From: Stenopsyche tienmushanensis
Lineage: Eukaryota > Arthropoda > Insecta > Trichoptera > Stenopsychidae
Direction: 5' to 3'
Length of the DNA stretch: 64,000 nt
NCBI GenBank assembly: GCA_008973525.1
Contig: WACJ01000183.1
Span: forward strand, 62,001 to 126,000
Both the position numbers and the translations under genes were made by a program. Under the pieces are notes generated by a model. The model was not told the origin of the DNA. It did no database searches and saw nothing but the letters and a program-made list of their open reading frames with translations. Below, piece after piece: positions 44,081 through 56,690 of the stretch (its first letter is position 1; every line of letters starts with the position of its first letter).

Positions 44081-45989
44081 TTATTTTATTTTTGTTATTG
44101 TCACAAATGTTTTTTGTGGCGCGTCCATATTTTATTTTAATCAAATGGTAATAGATTTGTTGTTTTTGTATTTTTTTATTGTGATATTTTAGGCAAAAAG
44201 GTTATATATATTCACACAAACTCAATTGAAATTCAATTCATACCTTATCGTAAGTAATTTTATCTTAACGTTTGAAGACTCAATTATATAAGTTCTATTT
44301 ATTTTTACTATGAGTTGTGTATATATGCAGCATTTTTTACCATTTTAATAAGTGTGCTACTATTTATTATATTTTGTATTGTAATCTTTATTGTATTTTA
44401 ATATGCCTATTTAATAGATAATCCATATTAGAGATTATTTTGATTGTGAGTTATTTTATTTTTTGACATCTGATCAGTATTTGGTACAGATCAGATCAGT
44501 ACAATGTAATAACAATATCTGAGCATACTCGATTGGTTATATTATATATTATATTGTTATTTTAGTTGTTGTTTATTTCAATATTTATTGTTCATGCAAA
44601 GTTTCTGAAACATTTTTTAGAAAATCCTGAACTTTCGAATAAAAATTAGAAAAAAAATTAAAGAAATGTTTTGTTCTTTTCAATAGTATGTAAAATCGTA
44701 TTATTGACAAAAAAAAATTATAATAATTTATAAACTGTATCCTATTTCAAAATAAATATTTTTTGCGTGATCATTAAGTCGTATTATCTTCATGTATTTA
44801 ATTGTCTGAATTTAATTTTTTTTTAATCCAGAAAAATCTTCGATTCAAAGTTTTCAATGAATAACGAAAAAGGACACAGGCCAGTAGTGATTTATGGGGG
44901 TGAAACATGGAACATTTGGACCCCTCCAGAACGAGACTTCAGGCTCCGAAGTCATGAAATCGAATCAAGAGATCACGGACATGTGCAAAAAAGCGCTGAT
45001 CACAAGCTTTGTCCATGCTTGCCGTCTCAATCCCTCAAGCCATATTAAATTCAGAACCGAATAACAGTACCCGTTGGAAGACCTACGAGGGGAGTCTACT
45101 TAGGTAGAAAAAGATATCGCACATCTGGGCTTGGTCAATTGGAGGTAGCAGGCGCTCTTATAGGACTGTCTTGAGATTAATTTAACATAAAATTCAAAGA
45201 AGACACATTCCAATACAATTACTGCATTTAGAGTAATTTTGATATAACTGAAATTAATGCTGGGAAAGAACTAATAATTAATGAATTTCACTTGTATGAA
45301 ATTATAAGTATTATTAAGTTTATCACAATATGGTATTATTAAGTCAAATGTGTATGTATCAAATGCTATTAATTCCAAAGTAGTAAAATTAATCTTAATT
45401 CAGTATTTTTGGGTTCAGTCATTGGCAAAGGTGAAATGCTTGATTTTTCTTACCTACTGCACATCCCTATACAGCATATGACTGACATCTCTGATGCAAT
45501 ACAAACATTGCTGTAGAGCACTATTTGGGTTGTCCAAGGGCTGCAGTGCATCCAAAATGTTCCTGTACGGTTGCATTCCACAGTGTCGCTATTTCACGTT
45601 AGCCACTACTTTGAGAAAAATTTAGAAGATGAATCGAATTGATATTTGGCCTCCCTTAATATCCTCTGTATTCCTTCTTGTTTTCTATCTAACTTCTAAA
45701 GTATTTAATTAAAAAACTAACAACTATTTTGAACTTAGTTTAGTTAAAAAATGTTCTCTAGTTTATACCCTTTCCAATTATATTCTACATGTCATTCAAA
45801 TCATTCAATAAGTCGTTAAACTTAAAGTGTTACCAGTTTGCCAGGGTCAGGGCTAAGAAAATACCTTTTATTAAATTTATTCACAAAATTTGTTCAAATT
45901 AGCCACTTCTGCTTTGTATGCACATATGACACATTTTCCTTATTTCAACTGTAATTGTCTGAAGTAGCATTTTCTCTTTCATTTTTGCA

Positions 45990-46260
45990 AAGGTGGTGCT
46001 TATTTCTTCAATTAGGATTTCTTTTGTGGGCACCCCTGTCGTGTAAATTAATTCTTTTGGCGACCCTATTCCGTGGCTCGCACGGTCTCCAGACCTGACA
46101 CCACTGGATTTATTTTCTGGGGACGTACCCTATTCCATAGCTCGCATGCTTTCCAAACCTGACACCACTAGATTTCTTTGTTTAGGGACGTGCTAATTTT
46201 CTCGTAAACGAGAAGTAATTGGCCCAAGATCGACCATGATTGAGAAAGGTACAAGATCGA
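45990..46260 (+). pseudogene. Tc1/mariner-type transposase relic with a 64-65-bp tandem duplication
   Basis: The + strand reads WLARSPDLTPLDLF, the block before the last catalytic Asp in many Tc1/mariner-type transposases (form SPDLTPLDFFLWG). The sequence 46064-46127 is repeated directly at 46128-46192 with about 80% identity. No full frame survives. Confidence 0.65.
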
Positions 46261-46299
46261 CAAAGGTAATATATTCTTGAATCATTTTTGCTATTATAT

Positions 46300-46752
46300 T
46301 AACAGATCATAGAAAATACCACAAAAAGTCCTGGAAAAAGAGGACGGAGTGGCCATAAACTTTGTAAGTTCAATCAGTCCGCTTTTCGGACCGCTGCTTT
46401 GACGAATGAGCACATCGCGATCGGATGCCATACTCATTATGAAACGAAATTGTCCGAAGAAGACTGATCGGGTGGATTGTTTTGAAATTTTACAATCGGT
46501 CGAAAATATTGTTGTCTTTATTTTACTGCGGGCTTATGCCGGCTGGGTCGGTCCAATGTTTAAGCGATAACGAAGAAAAGAGGGATTAGACAACTTGGTA
46601 CATATTATAAAAACGAACAAAGTCGATCAGTGTTGGTTCATGTAAAGAAGAATGGTCGAGTAAAATAAAAACCGCGTGAAACTCTCGACCGGGTCGGTAT
46701 TCTACGTTTTGCGCCCCAAACTCAGTTGCGTCTACGCCCTTGTTATGGCTCT
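46300..46752 (-). mobile_element. Copy of the 549-bp hAT family, minus orientation
   Basis: The reverse complement follows the element at 27776: the left end AGAGCCATAACAAGGG near 46752, TAAAGACAACAATATTTTCG, GTCTTCTTCGGACAATT and GGCCACTCCGTCCTCTTTT. Bounds are approximate because the right terminus is decayed. Confidence 0.75.
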
Positions 46753-47749
46753 ATTTTTACATTAATCCGGCATCGCCCGTAAGAGAAAAAGAGGGGCTCG
46801 ACTGTTTGTACTTCAGAAAGCTTTTTTTAAACAAAATCAACAAGGTGACAACCTTTTCCATTTTCCATTGCCTTCTGATGAAAATTACTTAAGCCTTAAC
46901 ATTCACTATCGAGATGGTCGCAAAAGCGTCTTTCGATAAGTTTACCCGCGTCCAAGATATTCAACTTCTCTGACTACTTGGAACTGTCGCCCCTCGATAT
47001 AAACAGGTGGGACTAAATTAAGCAAAGGTATGTAAAGGTTGAGGAGTTCAGGTGACACAGAGCCACCCTGTACCAATCTGCACCCAGCGCCGAAAAGATT
47101 CGATATTTGTCCATCCCAACGGACTGCGTAACAACAGATTGACCAATGTTGTATACTGACTATTTACTGACATATAGCTTGGTGTCAAATTAGAATTTAA
47201 CACCAAATCATTTAACCTTTTGGTTCATTATCGACAATAAGTTCAATGGTGGAACTTTTCTTTTTTACACACATCATAAAGTGTACTCGAATGTTTATAC
47301 AAACAAACAAAAAAAATCAATCGTCTTACAATACAATAAATCGTCATCTTACAGCTATAAAAACTTCAGCTTAAAATTTATATGGACTTTATGAATAGTA
47401 CAGTCAAAATTGAATAAACAGATAAGACTATTCTGGATATAAAGTACAACGATTTCAAACTTAAATGCGAATTTTCAGATAGACGAGAATCTATGAATGA
47501 GCGGCGGAATGGTCATTATCTTTAAATAACATTTCAACTGTTGTTATAACTCAATCAATCGGCCTAAGTCAGAAACGAGACGATCGATCGGATGTATCAA
47601 TATTTGCGATCTCCAACTTTTTTCCACAATACGGATTTGAACTCTTCATAAAAAGAGATCTGAAACACCTTAAAATGGAGTTTCTTCAATGAATTCAGAC
47701 AATCATGGATTGGATAATCAGAGAATCGACGTTCTACCGTAATCGTCTT

Positions 47750-48431
47750 CAGTGGTCCAGCGGTCGAAAATAAATTTTGATTCGTACTGCCGGCAATAGT
47801 TGCTTGAACGTAGAGGGAGTCGAAGGACCGGGCGCGTGGAAATACTAAGCGGTGAGGGGTTGATTTTGTGCGGTTTTTGATTTGAAGAGGGTGTCGTAGC
47901 GTTGTTGGGTAGGGTCAGGTAGATGGGCCGGAATGAATGTGGCGTCACCTTTGCCCGGGAAGATGGCGTAAAATAAACGCGGACTGCGGGCTGCGCGTGC
48001 GTCATTCCCGTCTACGGTTTTAGAACGAAGTTTTCAACAGATTTAACTCGGCGGGCGCGGCTGGAGGCAGTGGCCCGAGGCTCAGGACCGCTCCAGGACC
48101 ACGGGCTCGCTACCGCTGCGACCCACTCGCACTTCATATACTTTTTTTCTACCGAGCGCTCATTTTACGTATTTTTAGACAGTCCACTTTTAGTTTTTCT
48201 GGTTTATTCGTATTCCTCAGAGCGAAGAACGGGACGACTCGGAGTACACGTCCGTCTCGCGGGAGGATCCTCCGAGGGGCCTCCGTCGCCGCACGAAATC
48301 GCCCCCGGAAGGCTAAAAGTGGAAAGTGCAAGTGAAAGTCCAAAAAGGGCGTCTATTTTGAGACGCGGCGTGCGACAAGCCGGTCCTGCATCTCTAGGTG
48401 ATAGTGCTCCGTGAAATGTGAACATTTCGCG
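47750..48431 (+). promoter_or_regulatory. GC-rich promoter / 5' UTR of the third gene
   Basis: GC content rises abruptly here and stays high to about 48620, the longest GC- and CpG-rich block in the window. It leads into a start codon and a strong splice donor. Long chance frames occur on both strands (for example 48070-48414 +, 47718-48005 -), as expected in GC-rich DNA. The transcription start was not fixed. Confidence 0.5.
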
Positions 48432-48550
48432 ATGATGCTGCCGCCCAAGTTCGAATCCGAAGAACCGGTGCTGGTGAGCTGCGCCGAAGGAGAGACCGTA
48501 ACTCTATCCGTCGACTATCCCTCGGGAGACGAGCCGCTCCTGCTGGAATG
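48432..48550 (+). CDS. First coding exon of an unidentified gene (possible Ig-like domain start)
   Basis: ATG ATG CTG opens a frame of 39 codons plus two bases, ending GAATG/GTGAGT at 48551. It reads MMLPPKFESEEPVLVSCAEG, then ETVTLSVDYPSGDEPLLLEW. The pattern (PPKF, C-x-EGETVTL, then W after about 20 residues) resembles the first strands of an intracellular Ig-like domain, as in muscle giant or kinase proteins, but the second Cys would lie in the next exon. There is no signal peptide. The coding potential is strengthened by high GC at third positions and a consensus donor. I do not recognise the gene, and no continuation was found in the remaining 15 kb. Confidence 0.5.
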
Positions 48551-48869
48551 GTGAGTTTAAATATAATCAGTGCAATACCGACTCCTTCATTACGACATCG
48601 CCGCGTTTCATCCTTCGGGTTGAAATATGATATCAATAGCCCCCCAAGGATAAAACAAACAGAAAACTTTGACGTATATTTAGCACGCGAGCACGTGGTG
48701 GTTTAGCACGTGACAACTCCGAGCCTTTTCATTCGATGAAAAATAATCTTATCCAAGAACAAAACTCCTATCTAACAATCGTGATAGCATACCGCAGCAA
48801 AATAACAATACGCCAATAACTCGCTTTGCATTCACGAAAATTTATCTGTAAATCTAAATTCCGGACATC

Positions 48870-49040
48870 TAATAAATGCATAACAACGAGTGTTGAAGGC
48901 TCAAATCCGGATTGTGGATTTTTTTTTATACTAACAACGAATTTAGAAGATCCAAAGTATTAATACAACCGATCAATCGTCTCGTTCCTAGTGTATTCTG
49001 ATTTTTTGAATCTCAAAATACAGATCCTTTTTGGACTAAT
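48870..49040 (+). repeat. Degenerate SINE-like fragment
   Basis: CTCAAATCCGGATTGTGG, then CTAACAACGAATTTAGAAGATC, then ATCGTCTCG and CTGATTTTTTGAATC follow the same block order as 22430-22560. It is strongly mutated. Confidence 0.5.
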
Positions 49041-51734
49041 CTTGAACCTAAATAAACTCACCCACGTCTGTTAATTGATTGCACTTTTAAAAAAGGATAA
49101 AATCAATGTAATTATTTGTAATTTGAAGATCATTTTCAAGGTTTATCAATCAGGATTCCGGATCTGGATAAAAATATCCATCTAAAAATTTCTGCTTTGC
49201 AAATTTTTCTTTTGAAAAATAAAATACCGGGGATTGGACTATTCCGCACGACTTGATTCGTGCTTATCTGCTAATTGAAGATATTAAATAAAAATCCCTA
49301 TAAGAATCATATTAGAAGTCGATCCAGAGGAAATTTTAAATTGAAAAATAGCTTCCAAAGCAAAAAAAGGTTGGGCTATCAAGACTAGATCAAAGCAAAC
49401 ACATTTAATATCATTGACGAACACTTTTCTTGCACATTCTCAGGAACGTTATTTTAACTTAATTATAATTATTGTATGTACCAAAAACATACATAGGTAA
49501 GTATAGTATAAAAACGAAGTAAAATTTCTATTATCTGTCATATATTCCATATTAACAATACCAAACATGAGTGCAATAAATAATTCTAGTACTTTATTAT
49601 CATTAATACAAACCTAAATTTTAGCCATTGATGTTCGTTTATGATCTCCATAAGAAATTAATCTATAGATAAAATATTTATATGGAATGGTTTTCCATTA
49701 CCTTCCTCGTATTGTTTGATTAAATGTTTTTCTATAGGATTTGATCTCTGATTTCTATAGGATTTCTCTAGATTTGAACCTGAGTCTACATAGTTGCTCC
49801 TTGCTCGAGATGTATTTGAAAAATTAAACTTAATTATCAGTCATCTTAAATGATGATTATTCATATTGAATGTCCTTCTTCCATCGACATTTTCCTCAAA
49901 TCCATCTGATAATAATCTTTATAAAAAAAACTCTCTCTTATGCAATCAGATTAAATCTTTTATATAATTCAACTTTTGTAAAAACTACCATAGGCTTAAT
50001 TCTGAAGAAATCATTGTGGTTTAAATCGACGATCAAATATTTTCGCACCAAAATAATGATCATTCAATTTGAGATTTCAATAAAAGAGTGCAACGTTTTG
50101 GTTTATTTGAAATAAATGCGATTACAATGGAAAATCGTATTTTAGTTATGATATTAAATACATTATCAAGACATGTTGCGATTCTTGGCTGCAAGCACCA
50201 TCATACATTATATTAACGGTTGTATTTTGTATTCCAAATCGTGAATAATCGCTGAGGAAATTTCATATAAAATCATTCAAGTATTTCATTTAAACAATGC
50301 ATTTGGCTCGCAATCAATAACATCAACGAATCAAACAGGCTTAACTTTGCTATTTGGTTAGTTTAATTTTACAACTCTGAAGCAACAAATACACATTAGT
50401 TTGAATAGCTTCCTTGGTCTTCAATTGTGAGACTCTTTTTATGCGACATATTTGAACGATAGTCTTAATGAGCATCATGAAATAACAGCATAACGCTTTG
50501 TAAACCTAATACATAAATAATGTCAAATTTGAAATATCAATCGAATTTATGCATCAATGATGATGATCTTCAAACAAAAATAGCGGAATATTGCATTATC
50601 ATTAGCAGATTTAAATAAATCATTCAAAAATGCACCGACAGCTGTTAATAGATTCGTCTCAAATGTCCCCAGTGTTATTTAAATATATTCCTCTTAAGCT
50701 TCTCGAGATAAACATGGACAGAATCGATCGTGCAATTATGTGATATTTGCACAATAAAAACGTCGATGCTTCAAAATCTATTAAATTGTTTTACAAACAT
50801 ACGTTTTTATTCGCGATTCTCGATCATTTAATATATGACAAAGCATCCAATTAAATCGACGGCTTGAATGCTAATTTAACAATTGAAGATATAATAGTGT
50901 TAAATATTCTATGATCAAAGCTAATATCACCGATGATTAAATCATTCGATCACTATTAAAATTATGAATGTGATGGAAGATATCAGCAGACCGATCAAAG
51001 AGCAGGAAGTAATATTAATACGTATTTCATGTTTTGGAAGGACGCATTCAGACATCATTTATGTTAGTTTTAACACGCAATTAAATCGATTTGGACCAAG
51101 AAGTTCCTGTTGCACATTAAGCGTTCATAGTTTAGACTTATGGCATTTGAATATAGCTTCAAGATGTTCAGTCAATGAACTTCTCGAGTAATGATTCCTG
51201 GCTCAAGCCATACCAAAAGAGATTCGATTATCGCCACCAAATTAGATCGCATTTAAAACGAATTATCAAGCTCGATTCGGGCGCAATTATATTTTTTAGA
51301 CTTCGAAATGCATTTTAGTATTATTTTTTTTTTCGATTTAGACTGTTCTTATTCTTGGTGTTGTTTAAATCAGACAGAAGCTGAAGATCGCTGTTATGGC
51401 ACACTCGGAAGAACACATGGTCGATCTAATTTGTAGGCGATAATTCGTGAAGGATCTTAAATATCGTACTTGAAAACCATTACCCGATTGACTTTCATCT
51501 CTCTTCAGCTGATTTGACGACCCTAAACTTTATTTATGGCCTTTTGTCAGACATATTATTTATTGTCCCAAAAGTACCCGACCTAACGTGTAGATGGTGG
51601 TTGTTATTTTAAAAAAAAATACTATGAAAGAAAGTGCCTGTTTTATAAATCTTAAGTTTCAAAATTCTCAAAAAGAAGAAAGAAAAACTAACTATATTTT
51701 GTAAGTTAAAACTAAAACATTAGCCAAGTTAGCT

Positions 51735-52212
51735 TATTGATAAGTTATCTTCTAAAGGAGCTTTCATGATCGTACATATAAAAAAAGCCCCGGATATGCC
51801 ACTTATTCCCGAAAAGGCTTCAAATATCCCTAAAAGAGGACCGAGTGGCCATAAGGTCTGTGTGTCCACCCGGTCCGCTTTTCGGATCGCTGACATTACG
51901 AAACGTACGCTCATTACAAAGCGATTTTTTCCGTAGAAGACTACTCGGATGGGTTGTTTAAATTTTACTATCGGTCGAAAATATTGTTGTATTTAGTTAT
52001 TGCAGGCTTATGCCGGCTGGGTCGGCTATGTGTTAAACAACTTTATATATATTATAAAAACGGACAGAAACAATCAGTGTTGATTCATGTAAAATAGAAG
52101 AATGGTCAAGTAAAATAAAAACCATGTTCAACTCTCGACTGGGTCGGTATTCTACGTTTTGCACCCCAAGCTCAGTTGAGCCTGCTTTGCCACCCCCTTG
52201 TTACGGCCCTAG
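51735..52212 (-). mobile_element. Copy of the 549-bp hAT family, minus orientation
   Basis: Read in reverse it starts AGGGCCGTAACAAGGGGGTG (left end, near 52212) and keeps GGCAAAGCAGGC, TTATAATATATATAAAGTTG, GGACACACAGACCTTATGGC and GGTCCTCTTTTAGGG. The right terminus is lost near 51735, so no duplication can be shown. Confidence 0.78.
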
Positions 52213-52427
52213 AATTTAATACATTTAAATCTGAATATTATTTATGTATTTTTTTGCAAGAATTTATTATGACACTGCAAATTTCACATCATGGAATTAA
52301 TTTTCTTAAAACATTCCAAGTATTGCGAAATAGATGGATCCGAATTAACCGCTAATCTAACATATTTATTATATAGCAGTGCAGATTTAATATTTACATC
52401 AAAGAGGCAAGGTATCATCCCCTAAGA

Positions 52428-52500
52428 CAAGGGTGTCCAACCTTTATTACCTTGGGAGCTACTTTTCAATTTAAAATTTCCTCGGGATCGACTTCTAATA
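52428..52500 (+). mobile_element. hAT-type terminus fragment
   Basis: CAAGGGTGTCCAACCTTTATT and the following GGGAGCTAC and CGGGATCGAC blocks are typical of a common hAT MITE end. No right end was found downstream. Confidence 0.4.
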
Positions 52501-54104
52501 TCAAAACTCACAAGTTTTCGGGATCAACCAAATCTTGCTCTAAAGTGTGTTTAAATACATTTTGTAAATTAGACAACCTTTTAACTTATATTTTCTAATC
52601 AACTCATATAATTATCTCAGTATTTCATTTTATTGACTTGGATTTAATCTGAAACATTTTAGCAAAAGTCAAAGAATGATGACTCTATTATAAAAATACT
52701 ACCAAAAATTTGTAATTAATTTTTCAGCATTAATAAACCCAAAAAAAAATCATCGTTGGATCTGAAATTCTTCATTGCTTATGTTACCTATTGGTATCGA
52801 TCTATGCAATGATTCTGATCAACTAGTGTTTTTAGTGCTATTATTTATTTAACATTTTGATTCGTTTGCCTTTGATAATTAGCGTCATCGAGTCAGAAAG
52901 CAAATGATGGGCATGAAAAAGGCTTCAATTGAATGCTTGATAATTGTATTTTGTATTGCACTTTATATTATAGTTTTCAATTCTAATTCAAATTCGGAAT
53001 GTTACATGATGTTTTGATGATTTATGAAACATTATTTCATCGAATGCAGACCGTATGTAGCTCGAAGAAGCAATAAATTACAACATGAATATCACACAGA
53101 GACAAAATTAGAACTAATTCCAACCATCAGTATTTCAGCATTCGAGCGGTACTGCGATTTATTTACGACATTGCGATGTTTGTTTCCACAAAAAGAAATG
53201 CTGACAGTTTGCTTATATTTAAAGTTGACAAGTAATTAAGCTCGGAGACTTTCTCGAGTGAAATTAATTTTTTCAAAATTCGCTCAAGGTCAAACACAAT
53301 TTTTCGTTCCTTCAATGCCGAAATTTGGAATGTTATCCAGCAGGATGGATAGTCTTTCTGCGATTTTCCGGTAAAATTATTGTTCTTGACATTCAGCTTC
53401 GTAAGGGACGATTTGAACGATGGCCAAAGTGTATTTTCGCCTTCGAGATCAGAGCCGTGAGTCGCTCTGTACTGTCGCTAATACATTTGCTTACATCGAC
53501 AACGGTACAATTTTATCACCTATTTTTAGGTATGAAAAAATTGCTAATTTTAGAAAAATCACGAGTTGATTGTATACGTTTCAAATATGTTCATTTTAAG
53601 ACCGAAGACACGTACAAACGTTAAACACGTGCAATTCAGCGATAAAAATAACGCTGATGATGCACAATAATGTTATAACATCGTACGTTTGTCGCACTTA
53701 TCTTATAAACGACGGGTTTCCAATCTTTCGAGAGACATTAAACCAAATAATTATGAATAACAAAACCGTAATGAAAGTATATTTTTATCTAATTGTAATT
53801 GAATACTTAATGAATTTACAAAATTCACGACTAACTATTTATTAAAGAGTTGGCTTCTTACCTTTATATAGAAACGTTGAAAATCTTCTCTTGTAAGCAA
53901 ATAGAGGCAAATATTGAAATACAAATATGTTGACATTTGGATATGATTGATACACAGGACACCAGATTTGAGTCAATCATTTTCATAATAACAAATTGAA
54001 GTCACGAAATCATCCAAGAAATGCTGAATATGTCTAGGGAAATAGAATGGAAACAGTACTGAAATTAATTTTCTGATTTTTTTAATATGCTTATGACATC
54101 CTTC

Positions 54105-55183
54105 AAAGCATGAATCTTTAATGTGCTATATCCAATATAGGATATTGGGATCTCCTTAGGAGATCTTACAAGGTTTAATGTGATGGTTTCCCATTGCCTT
54201 CCACACGTGGTAAAGTCAGGATAGAATTATTTGGAAAGGTAGGAGAGTGAGTAGCGAAATTATCATTATACATAAATGATTATTTAATTATTGTTGCAAA
54301 TTCAATCACTCACTCATGAGTAGGGAATCCAATCCCGAGCCAAAATTTCAATCCCGGGATTTCATTAGACAATCCCGGGACCAGTCCCGGGATCCCGGAA
54401 TCGAGTTGATGATCGCGTGAGCTCTCATTTTCGTATAACACTATCAATGTGACTGATAAAATTTCTGCTGAGACACGGACTAAAATTCGCAAAATTCCCG
54501 ATTTCCCGACAAATTATTTATTTCCGTCGCTGTAGATGAATACTTATATACTATAATACTGTGTGATTTGTAATTATATTACGGAGGAATACAAAAAATC
54601 TGAACCCCGTATCTATTATATTTCATATCGATATTCCCATTATTCGTCGAGGTGTAGTAAATACATCACCGGTAGGGAAAGGTTACTTTAACAATTTGAA
54701 AAACATACACGTACGCTATATATGTATACATAGATTAGACAGTCACTGCTTCTAAGTTCGCCAATTAGTAATTACGCCACTGTTTCCAAGCGTCCAGATT
54801 TCGTCGGGAATGTCTCGATTTAGTATCCTTCATCGTGTTGGTGAGGTGTACGATTTCTGTTAGATAAAAATTTCAATCCCGGGATTTTCGGGATTACGTT
54901 TTCTAATCCCGGGATTCTTAAGTACCTAAAACTGTCCGGGATCCCAGGATTGGATTCTCTACTCATGAGCGTCCCTGTACGACTCTATTAATCGTCTCAG
55001 CATTTACTTTTTCAAATCCAGGAAATCAGGGTAAACCTGGATTGAGGCTATTGATCGGAAATATTAATATTTCCGATCTCCCAAATGTTGGTACGGTGAT
55101 TTTTTTTCTACAATCTGGATTTGAACCCGAACCTTTATAATACGAGTCCAGGATCTAAGCCACTATACCAACACTTGGTCAAA
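54105..55183 (-). repeat. tRNA-derived SINE-like repeat, minus orientation, split by a hAT element
   Basis: On the minus strand the head has a consensus A box TGGTATAGTGG (55160-55170) and a B box GGTTCAAATCC (55117-55127). The body is colinear with 22385-22830 but interrupted between 54312 and 54970. Removing 54321-54961 and one CTCATGAG restores colinearity with the other copy. The un-interrupted length would be about 420 bases. Confidence 0.75.
54321..54961. mobile_element. hAT-like element, 641 bp, nested in a SINE-like repeat, 8-bp target duplication
   Basis: CTCATGAG is present at 54313-54320 and 54962-54969. The ends are TAGGGAATCCAATCC and, read inward from the right, TAGAGAATCCAATCC, with one mismatch in 15. 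Subterminal copies of AATCCCGGGATT lie near both ends, a usual layout of hAT transposase-binding motifs. There is no transposase frame. Confidence 0.88.
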
Positions 55184-55354
55184 ATGCTTATAATCAATTA
55201 CCAATTATCAACAAATTATATTTTTAAACCACAAAGTAAGCCAGGAACCTTATAATAAGAGTTCATATCTTTGCTTAATTCATATCAAGTATTAGGCAAC
55301 ATTTTAGAAAACTTCTCGGGAAAGTAAAAAATATTTGCTTACTATTCTTGAAAA

Positions 55355-55590
55355 CATCTTGGAACATCTTGAAAATTATTTGTGTCCAGTAATTCAATAT
55401 TATTTTGATAGTATGTATTCTTTTTAATAATCTACAACAGACGAAATAAGACACAAAAGGCTATCATATATTTACGGATAGGTTTTACACCAATCCAACC
55501 CTTGCTGGAGAACGAAAGATAGCATACAGAAGAAAAGATATTTTAGTATTAGCTTAACGAGACAAAATAATAGTCACAGACATCTAAAAT
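55355..55590 (-). repeat. Dispersed repeat, minus copy (partner at 32560-32820)
   Basis: The reverse complement is colinear with 32560-32820, including GACTATTATTTTGTCTCGTT, GCTATCTTTCGTT and GGTTGGATTGGTGTAAAACC. It lies just beyond the SINE-like repeat. Confidence 0.75.
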
Positions 55591-55734
55591 CATATAAACG
55601 TGTATATGCGATGACTTAAAAAAATATTATTTTGCAGCAACGATGAATATTTTAGCAGCAGCCAGATGAAATACTTGAATGCATGTTGGCAATTTACAAA
55701 GAGTTCAATTATGCCGCAGATTTAAATTTCATAA

Positions 55735-56050
55735 TAAGATTGAATAAACAACGAGCGAAGAAGAGAGTCAATTGAAGATGACCCTTGGGTCCTGAGGAAG
55801 CGACTTCTGATTAAATGTTTCAGAAAGTGGAACGCTAGATTTTGGCAGACAGGCGAATGAAGATGTCTCGAATAGCGGATTATACAAGCATTTTAGTAGG
55901 AGTAATTTGGAGCATTATTGATGAAAGACTGGGCATCTCTAAAATTAGTACAAGATAGGTCTTGAGAAGGATGATTTCATTTCAGAAAGAGCACTCGATG
56001 AAAATTCTGTCAAAGGAACATGGACTTCTTCAATTGGGATCTGAAACAAG
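55735..56050 (+). pseudogene. mariner-type transposase relic
   Basis: Pieces on the + strand read LADRRMKMSRIADYT, then VGVIWSIIDERLGISKISTR, then a stop and MISFQKEHSMKILSKE. This is the second helix-turn-helix and linker of mariner-type transposases (forms ADRRMKVSRIADYTGIS, SVWSIIHERLGMSKVSAR, QK..R). Stops and a missing catalytic domain show a dead copy. It is a different subfamily from 21905-22070. Confidence 0.82.
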
Positions 56051-56539
56051 TTTGATGTAAGCATATATAACAACCCCTGCTTGAAAAGACATGATAACTG
56101 TATTTTTGTGTGACTAAGTCAATATTCGGCACTCGATATTTCTACGATATTAAATTTAAATTTCTACTAGGCGCATTGTTTTACATCGCATTTTCTTATT
56201 TATATTCAAATATTATCAATATTCTTAGTCTCATCAATGGAAAAATAAACATTTTACATTCCTATAACTTCTAAATCTCAATTTACAGCCGTTAATTCAA
56301 TTATTGGCTGTCATTGGTAAGAATAACTGCATTTTTTTAACAACAAACTCATGAAAATCACCTATATGTATTTTTATACAGAATCGGTTTAAATCGTTGA
56401 AGGATAAAACGCATTTTGTTCACATAAAGAATAGTTTGTTAGGCATGATCTTATTGATTTGGGATTGTGTTGCGAGACTGCCCCATTAACTCAATCTTAA
56501 TCGATTTTAATGTGCAAAAAGACATCAGAAAAAAGAACA

Positions 56540-56690
56540 TCCATTCACCATGTCAGCGGTCTGAAAAGCGGACCGGTTGGACACACAGACCTTATGGTCA
56601 CTCCGTCCTCTTTTAAGGCTTTTTACGACATTTTCGGGGATAAATTCATACCTTGGGTATTCCATGATCTGTACGAACACGGACGCCTTT
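56540..56690 (+). mobile_element. Fragment of the 549-bp hAT family
   Basis: CATGTCAGCGGTCTGAAAAGC, GGACACACAGACCTTATGG and TTTTCGGGGATAAATTCATACC match internal blocks of the family. Both termini are absent. Confidence 0.7.

Larger units (their letters stand above)
35898..47750. other. Large intergenic region, transposon-rich
   Basis: The region holds piggyBac-type MITEs (37076-37620; 39652-40167 nested in the Kolobok-type element 38998-40600), a TTAA MITE (42094-42200), a pogo end (43915), a Tc1/mariner relic (45990-46260) and a hAT copy (46300-46752). 35900-37060 shows two minus-strand frames (36368-36550 and 36807-37124) without recognisable identity. 37625-38990, 40605-42080 and 42210-43900 are AT-rich, with weak internal duplications such as TTAATATTAAGAGAC near 40974 and 41286. 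44860-45180 is GC-richer but unassigned. 46760-47750 has nothing assignable. Confidence 0.7.

Noticed and set aside
44857..45180. GC-richer stretch with a 63-codon frame
   Set aside because: It looks like repeat or decayed coding sequence, but no motif supports a particular family.
48070..48414. A 114-codon + frame and several minus frames in the GC-rich block before the third gene
   Set aside because: High GC content removes stop codons by chance; the peptides are Arg/Pro/Ser-rich with no domain, and the better start is at 48432.
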